DNA from: a candidate division KSB1 bacterium
GTDB lineage: Bacteria > Electryoneota > RPQS01
DNA length: 64,000 nt
NCBI GenBank assembly: GCA_016214895.1
Contig: JACRMR010000002.1
Coordinates: forward strand, 460,891 to 524,890
Direction: 5' to 3'
Part shown: positions 59,760 to 64,000 of the stretch, in pieces
Layout of the letters: each line of letters starts with the position of its first letter
Position numbering within the stretch: position 1 is the first letter of the stretch
Notes under the pieces: model-generated
What the model saw: only the letters and a program-made list of their open reading frames with translations
What the model was told of the DNA's origin: nothing
Databases searched by the model: none
Translations under genes and position numbers: made by a program

Positions 59760-61160
59760 ATGGCCATTCGCATCTACAACACCTTGACGCGGCGCGTTGA
59801 AGAATTCGTGCCGCGTGAACCCGGAAAAGTCGGCATGTACACGTGCGGCCCGACGGTCTATAACCGCGCGCACATCGGCAACTTCCGCACCTTCATGTTT
59901 TCCGATCTGGTGAGGCGCTATTTGCGCTACCGCGGCTATGAAGTCACGTGGGTGATGAACTTCACGGACATCGACGACCGCACGATCACCGGTTCGCAGA
60001 AAGAGGGAATTCCGATGCGGGAATTCACCGAGCGCTACACGAAGATCTTTCATGAGGACCGCGAGACCCTCGGAATCGAGCGGGCCGATATCTATCCGAA
60101 GGCGACGGAACACATTCCCGAGATGGTGCGGATTGTCGAGCAGCTCAAGGCGAAAGGACTCGCGTACCAGACCGACGGATCGTGGTATTTCAAAGTGACG
60201 GCCTTCCCCGACTATGGCAAGTTAGCGCGGCTTGATGTCGAAGGCCTGCAGCAGGGCGAACGCGTGGCGGGCGATGAGTATGCAAAGCACGATCCGCGCG
60301 ACTTCGCGCTCTGGAAAGGGTGGGAGCCGGTGGATGGCGATGTGTTCTGGGAAACCGCGGTGGGCAAGGGACGGCCGGGGTGGCATCTCGAATGCTCGGC
60401 GATGTCGCTGAAATATCTTGGCGAGGAGTTTGACATTCATCTCGGTGGCGTCGATCTGATCTTCCCGCATCATCAGAACGAAGTCGCGCAGACCGAAGGT
60501 TGCACCGGCAAGCGACTCGCACGCTACTGGATGCACTCGGAGTTTCTGATGATCGAAGCCGATAAGATGTCGAAATCGCTGGGGAATGTCTATTCCATCA
60601 GCGATGTGGTTGAGCAGGGCTATGTACCGCGGGAGATCCGCTTCGCGCTGATGGGGACGCACTATCGGCAGCAACTGAACTTCACGGTGGACGGGTTGTT
60701 GACAGCGCGGAACTCGCTGGAACGGATCGACGCGTTCCTGCGGAATCTCGAGTTTGCCACGGGCGGCGGCGGGATTGATGAGGTGACGGCGGTGCTGGAC
60801 CGCTGCGAGAAGCAGTTTCAGGACGGTCTCGACGATGATTTCAACTATGCGGAAGCATCGGCGGCGATCTTCAATCTCGTGCGGGATGTCAACTCACTGA
60901 TCGCGTCAGGGAAAGTCGGAGAGCTTGAGGCAGAAGCCGTGCATAAAGTTATGCGGCGAATCAACTCCGTGGTGGATTGGGTGTATCCGAAGCAGGTCGA
61001 ATCCGGCGACGCGGAGATCGATGCGCTGGTGCTCGCTCGCGATGAGGCGAGACGGTCCAAGGATTGGAAGGAGGCCGACCGGATTCGCGACGAGCTGGCG
61101 GCGAGGGAGATCATTCTCGAAGACCGTGGCGGGAGGACGGTGTGGAGGAGGAAGGGATGA
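59760..61160 (+). CDS. cysS: Cysteinyl-tRNA synthetase
   Basis: This 466-residue class I synthetase has the zinc-binding/active-site opening GMYTCGPTVYNRAHIGNFRT (with HIGN), WHLECSAMS and HHQNEVAQTEG (further zinc ligands), and the KMSKS loop DKMSKSLGN. It attaches cysteine to tRNA-Cys. The length is standard and no internal lesion is seen. It is flanked by repeats rather than by translation genes. Confidence 0.95.
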   Translation: MAIRIYNTLTRRVEEFVPREPGKVGMYTCGPTVYNRAHIGNFRTFMFSDLVRRYLRYRGYEVTWVMNFTDIDDRTITGSQKEGIPMREFTERYTKIFHEDRETLGIERADIYPKATEHIPEMVRIVEQLKAKGLAYQTDGSWYFKVTAFPDYGKLARLDVEGLQQGERVAGDEYAKHDPRDFALWKGWEPVDGDVFWETAVGKGRPGWHLECSAMSLKYLGEEFDIHLGGVDLIFPHHQNEVAQTEGCTGKRLARYWMHSEFLMIEADKMSKSLGNVYSISDVVEQGYVPREIRFALMGTHYRQQLNFTVDGLLTARNSLERIDAFLRNLEFATGGGGIDEVTAVLDRCEKQFQDGLDDDFNYAEASAAIFNLVRDVNSLIASGKVGELEAEAVHKVMRRINSVVDWVYPKQVESGDAEIDALVLARDEARRSKDWKEADRIRDELAAREIILEDRGGRTVWRRKG

Positions 61161-61340
61161 TTGCGGATAGATGATCTATGATAGACGAGTTCGGAGATGT
61201 TGTCAAAAACATTTTTTGCCCAAACGAACTGGTTTACCCTTTGAGAATCAGAAGCTTGTACGTTTTTTGTCGAGTCAGATTGCGTCGCCAGGCAGGGCCG
61301 ATGGATGAACGATGTTAGATGATAGATGAGGAGTCGGGAG

Positions 61341-61370
61341 TTGATCACGACCCACTTGGACGCTCATAAT
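61341..61370 (+). promoter_or_regulatory. Weak promoter candidate for the SBBP propeller gene
   Basis: TTGATC (61341-61346), 18 bases, CATAAT (61365-61370), in a local AT-rich tract. The start codon at 61412 is ~35 bases below the expected transcription start. The rest of 61161-61340 shows repeated 'GATAGATGA' words but no gene. Confidence 0.35.
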
Positions 61371-61411
61371 ATACGAAACTTTGGTCAAAAAGTCAATAGC
61401 TGTGGCTTAAA

Positions 61412-63877
61412 ATGCACAAATCGCTGTTCATCCTGATGTTGGCCACCTTGGCGTCAGGTGCTCCGCAGAATGGGGCACATGGAGACACCCACGTGAGTGG
61501 GATCGTGCCGCCAAGCGCAGAGCTTTCGCCGTCCATCTTCTTCGTCGCCAATGAAGGCCAGTGGGACGAGCCGTTCGCCTTTAAGCTCAGCGCGGGAGCC
61601 ACGACCTACTATGTTACGAACCAGGGCCTGACTATTGACATCCGGCAGTATGACCGAACGGCCAGAGCCGCGTCGGGTCTCCGCCCACATCCTGTGGGGG
61701 GATTAAGGGGGGAAGAGGAGCCCCAGCCAGCATCGGTTCGTGGTCACGTCCTGAAAATGAACTTCGTGAATCGGCTCTCCCCCCACTCTGTGGGGGGACT
61801 AAGGGGGGTCGATAAGCTCGCCAGCTACAGCAATTACTTCTTGGGCCGCGACTCGTGCAAGTGGCGGAGCAGAGTCGGGCATTATCAGCGCGTGATGGCG
61901 AAGGATGTGTGGAACGGAATCGATGTGGAGTTTGTGGCCAACGAGCAGGGGGTGAAGACGAACTACCATGTTCAGCCGGGAGCGGATGCGTCGCAGATTG
62001 TGATCGAGTATGAAGGGCTTGACGCACCGCTACGAGTTGATGGTTCCGGCAATTTGGTGCTCGCAACTTCGCTTGGTAACCTCAAAGAGCAAGCACCGTG
62101 GGCGTATCAAATTGATGGTCGTCATCAGCGGGATGTGGGTGTGCAGTTTGCCGTGCTCAACCCCAATCGCTACGGCGTCATTACCTCATCCCTTGACGCG
62201 AGCAAGGAGCTGGTGATTGATCCACTGGTTTACAGTACGTACTTTGGCGGGAACTCTTGGTTTGAAGGCGGGATTCGAGAGCTTGCCCTCGACAGGTTGG
62301 AACAGCCAGTGGTGGCTGGCGTTACGTCGGCAGTGAACTTTCCGATAACCCCGGGAGCCTATCAGACTCAGTTGTCATCAGACTCGAGCGACGCCTACGT
62401 AACAAAGTTCGATGTGGACGCACGGAATCTGCTCTTCTCGACCTACCTCGGAGGTCACCGCGAGGATTCCCCCGATTACCTGGTAGTCGATACTGTTGGC
62501 CGACCTTACGTCGCTGGCACGACCTGGAGTCCAGACTGGCCTCACTCATCAAATGCAGCGGACACGATGTTCGACGAGGTTCGGGAATGTTTCCTGGCCC
62601 GGCTTTCCACCGGGGGAGACGCCCTTGAGTATTCGACTTTCTTTGGGGGATCGACACTCGACCAAATCGACGCCATGGCGATTGACTCCACGGGCGTAGT
62701 ATGGTTTGGGGGAACGACGCTTTCGCTGGACCTGCCAATATCTCCAGATGCCCTTATCACCGAGCCGGGTGACGGTTTCTTCTGCGCCTTTGACCCTCAG
62801 GCGGCAAGTATCTATTACATCAGCTATTTCCCGGCACACATCCTCAGGATCGATCCTCTGGCCGGATCCAGAGTTTGGCTTTCGGGAACGGTTGAATACC
62901 TGCACGAGGTTCCTGTAACCCCCGATGCATACCAACTGGTTAGCCACGGGGCGGATGACGACGACTACGATTCGGAGGGTTTCTTCGCGCGCGTTGTTGT
63001 CAACACGTCGACCGTGGAGTACTGTTCCTATGTCGGCGGCAGTGGTGGAGAGCTTGTCGCTGCTTATCCGCTGGACGCTTCGCGAATTCTAGTCTATGGC
63101 CGAAGCAACTCAGCGGACTACTACGTGACGTCCGCTGCGTTTGATACTTCGTTCAACGGTCAAAGAGACGGCATCTTGACGATCATTGAACTTCCATCGA
63201 CGTTAGTGGCATCCACCTATATCGGGGGTCCATGGGATGATCGCATAGTCGGGACGGCGTGTTACGTCGACCCGAGCGGTCGGGTCGTGATTGGAGGCTA
63301 CACCGCGCTCGGATTTCCATGCACACCGGATGCCATGGATTCAGTGACTGAACCCGGCTGGGGCGACGGCTTTCTCGCTCGCCTGTCGAGTGATCTCTCA
63401 ACTCTTGAGTACGGTACGGTCATCGGCGGCGACCAAAATGAGTTCGTGTTTGGCTTGACCGGCACGGGCTCTGATACGGTTTGGCTGGCGGGTTTCACGT
63501 TATCACCCGATTTTCCGGTAACACCGGACGCCTACTCGACCAATCCATTCGCCGGATGGCTGATGCGGTTCGCGCTGCCACCGCTGTCGGCTGTCGAACG
63601 CGAACTCCCCACGCAATTTGCATTCGAAATGCTCGCCTACCCGAACCCGTTCAATTCGAGTGCTCGACTGAAGCTCAAAGCCCCCTATGATGTGGTCGGA
63701 TGGCTAAACGTCTTTGAAATCAATGGGCGGAGGGTCCTATCGCGCAGACTGTACTTGCCGAGCTCCCGTGAAGTGGAGATCAATCTCGATCTTTCCGGGC
63801 TGCCATCCGGAGCATATCTATCCACCTTCAACTGTAATTCAACTGCTCTTGCGGAAAAGCTCTTCTTGATTCGCTGA
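61412..63877 (+). CDS. SBBP-repeat beta-propeller protein with type IX sorting domain and repeat-derived segments
   Basis: ATG 61412 starts a signal peptide (MHKSLFILMLATLASG). Residues ~45-270 match the N-terminal domain common to SBBP proteins (FFVANEGQWDEPFAFKLSAG, DVWNGIDVEFVANEQGVKTN, VIEYEGLDAPLRVDGSGNLV). Then come propeller repeats built on 'FSTYLGG', 'EYSTFFGGS' and 'DPSGRVVIGGYTA', and a C-terminal sorting domain MLAYPNPFNSSARLKLKAP. Residues 21-35 (GAHGDTHVSGIVPPS) coincide with a dispersed hairpin repeat, and residues 90-101 and 122-133 (LRPHPVGGLRGE and LSPHSVGGLRGV) derive from a second palindromic repeat, all in frame. The gene ends before a T run. Confidence 0.82.
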   Translation: MHKSLFILMLATLASGAPQNGAHGDTHVSGIVPPSAELSPSIFFVANEGQWDEPFAFKLSAGATTYYVTNQGLTIDIRQYDRTARAASGLRPHPVGGLRGEEEPQPASVRGHVLKMNFVNRLSPHSVGGLRGVDKLASYSNYFLGRDSCKWRSRVGHYQRVMAKDVWNGIDVEFVANEQGVKTNYHVQPGADASQIVIEYEGLDAPLRVDGSGNLVLATSLGNLKEQAPWAYQIDGRHQRDVGVQFAVLNPNRYGVITSSLDASKELVIDPLVYSTYFGGNSWFEGGIRELALDRLEQPVVAGVTSAVNFPITPGAYQTQLSSDSSDAYVTKFDVDARNLLFSTYLGGHREDSPDYLVVDTVGRPYVAGTTWSPDWPHSSNAADTMFDEVRECFLARLSTGGDALEYSTFFGGSTLDQIDAMAIDSTGVVWFGGTTLSLDLPISPDALITEPGDGFFCAFDPQAASIYYISYFPAHILRIDPLAGSRVWLSGTVEYLHEVPVTPDAYQLVSHGADDDDYDSEGFFARVVVNTSTVEYCSYVGGSGGELVAAYPLDASRILVYGRSNSADYYVTSAAFDTSFNGQRDGILTIIELPSTLVASTYIGGPWDDRIVGTACYVDPSGRVVIGGYTALGFPCTPDAMDSVTEPGWGDGFLARLSSDLSTLEYGTVIGGDQNEFVFGLTGTGSDTVWLAGFTLSPDFPVTPDAYSTNPFAGWLMRFALPPLSAVERELPTQFAFEMLAYPNPFNSSARLKLKAPYDVVGWLNVFEINGRRVLSRRLYLPSSREVEINLDLSGLPSGAYLSTFNCNSTALAEKLFLIR
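61472..61515 (+). repeat. Hairpin repeat element, copy 4, in frame inside a gene
   Basis: The ends match copies 2 and 3 (GGGGCACATGGAGAC at 61472-61486 and GTGCCGCCAAG at 61505-61515), but 18 bases carrying a second palindrome (CCCAC-GTGA-GTGGG) are inserted in the centre. The reading frame stays open through it, adding GAHGDTHVSGIVPPS after the signal peptide. Confidence 0.6.
61679..61714 (+). repeat. In-frame palindromic element, copy A
   Basis: 36 bases encode LRPHPVGGLRGE. The DNA pairs CCCAC with GTGGG, then ends in ATTAAGGGGGG. Copy B (61775-61810) has the same length, frame and architecture. Confidence 0.7.
61775..61810 (+). repeat. In-frame palindromic element, copy B
   Basis: 36 bases encode LSPHSVGGLRGV. 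The palindrome is perfect: CCCCCCAC (61779-61786) with GTGGGGGG (61790-61797) around TCT, followed by ACTAAGGGGGG. Confidence 0.75.
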
Positions 63878-63900
63878 GAGGGGCTTTTTTCCACGCGGCG

Positions 63901-63921
63901 TTATGTGTCGGCATGTGCCCC
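63901..63921 (-). repeat. Degenerate copy of the hairpin repeat element
   Basis: On the minus strand a CCCGAG left flank leads into CGGGGCACATG, as in copies 2 and 3; the right half has diverged. It lies after the end of the SBBP gene. The rest of 63922-64000 holds short palindromes (CGGGTC with GACCCG) but no recognisable gene. Confidence 0.4.
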
Positions 63922-64000
63922 GCTCGGGAGGACTTGCTGACGGCTCGCTTCCCGACATGCGGTGCGGTTCAGAGGTCGGGTCGTGGACCCGCCCCTACGG

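Overview
The window looks like chromosomal DNA from an uncultured bacterium of the FCB superphylum (Zixibacteria, Eisenbacteria, Latescibacteria or a similar lineage). Five large secreted proteins end in a C-terminal domain with a (Y)PNPF[NT] motif, the type used for type IX secretion sorting. A PorV-like outer-membrane barrel and a Bacteroidetes-like Ig lipoprotein agree with this. The DNA is GC-rich (about 58-60% in stretches counted by hand) and genes are tightly packed, often with 4-base overlaps. Promoters look like ordinary sigma-70 sites: eight sit in intergenic DNA as TTGNNN, exactly 17 bases, then TATATT or TATCTT. No tRNA, rRNA, CRISPR array, IS element, integrase or phage gene was found.

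Layout. 0-5.5 kb: the 3' end of a giant Ig-repeat surface protein, a PorV-like barrel fused to an OmpA domain, and an integrin-like FG-GAP propeller. 5.6-7.9 kb: a minus-strand ArsR / double-SRPBCC / DUF1801 / SRPBCC operon with a palindromic operator over its own promoter, plus a remnant of a further SRPBCC gene. 8.2-13.5 kb: two convergent secreted proteins, a sorted propeller and an esterase-plus-deacetylase protein. 13.8-31 kb: one long plus-strand cell-surface polysaccharide cluster covering nucleotide-sugar dehydrogenases, epimerases, aminotransferase, GDP-heptose and GDP-mannose supply, the initiating phosphoglycosyltransferase, a UbiA enzyme, two lipoproteins and an odd FemAB-DegT fusion. 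It makes precursors and the first lipid-linked sugar, but no other glycosyltransferase, flippase, polymerase or exporter is present. 31-33 kb: a small unknown gene, meaB, and convergent rlmN. 33.3-36.4 kb: a moxR-DUF58 operon interrupted by a less GC-rich pair, a STAS-like/HATPase protein and a DUF4325 protein. 36.6-39.8 kb: an HTH regulator, a small unknown gene, folC and mutM. 40-43.7 kb: a sorted gluzincin metalloprotease and a small barrel-like protein. 44-49.6 kb: a YhaN-like SMC ATPase with a membrane hairpin, a kinase-like protein lacking the catalytic half, and an inositol monophosphatase-family enzyme. 49.6-55.4 kb: a minus-strand operon of epimerase, sorted alpha-toroid protein, Atg22-like transporter and FN3 protein. 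55.7-57.8 kb: purF and a CDP-alcohol phosphatidyltransferase. 57.8-64 kb: repeat-rich DNA around a lipoprotein, cysS and a sorted SBBP propeller.

The most notable observations are four. (1) The ATPase/STAS-like pair is embedded in the moxR-DUF58 operon. (2) Two families of palindromic elements occur in the last 6 kb; both have members inside a reading frame, and one shows compensatory stem changes. (3) The FemAB-like domain is fused to a DegT fold that has lost its catalytic lysine. (4) The purF promoter overlaps the only canonical start codon, while a good ribosome-binding site precedes an in-frame ATC. All functional calls come from reading motifs by eye; no database search was run.
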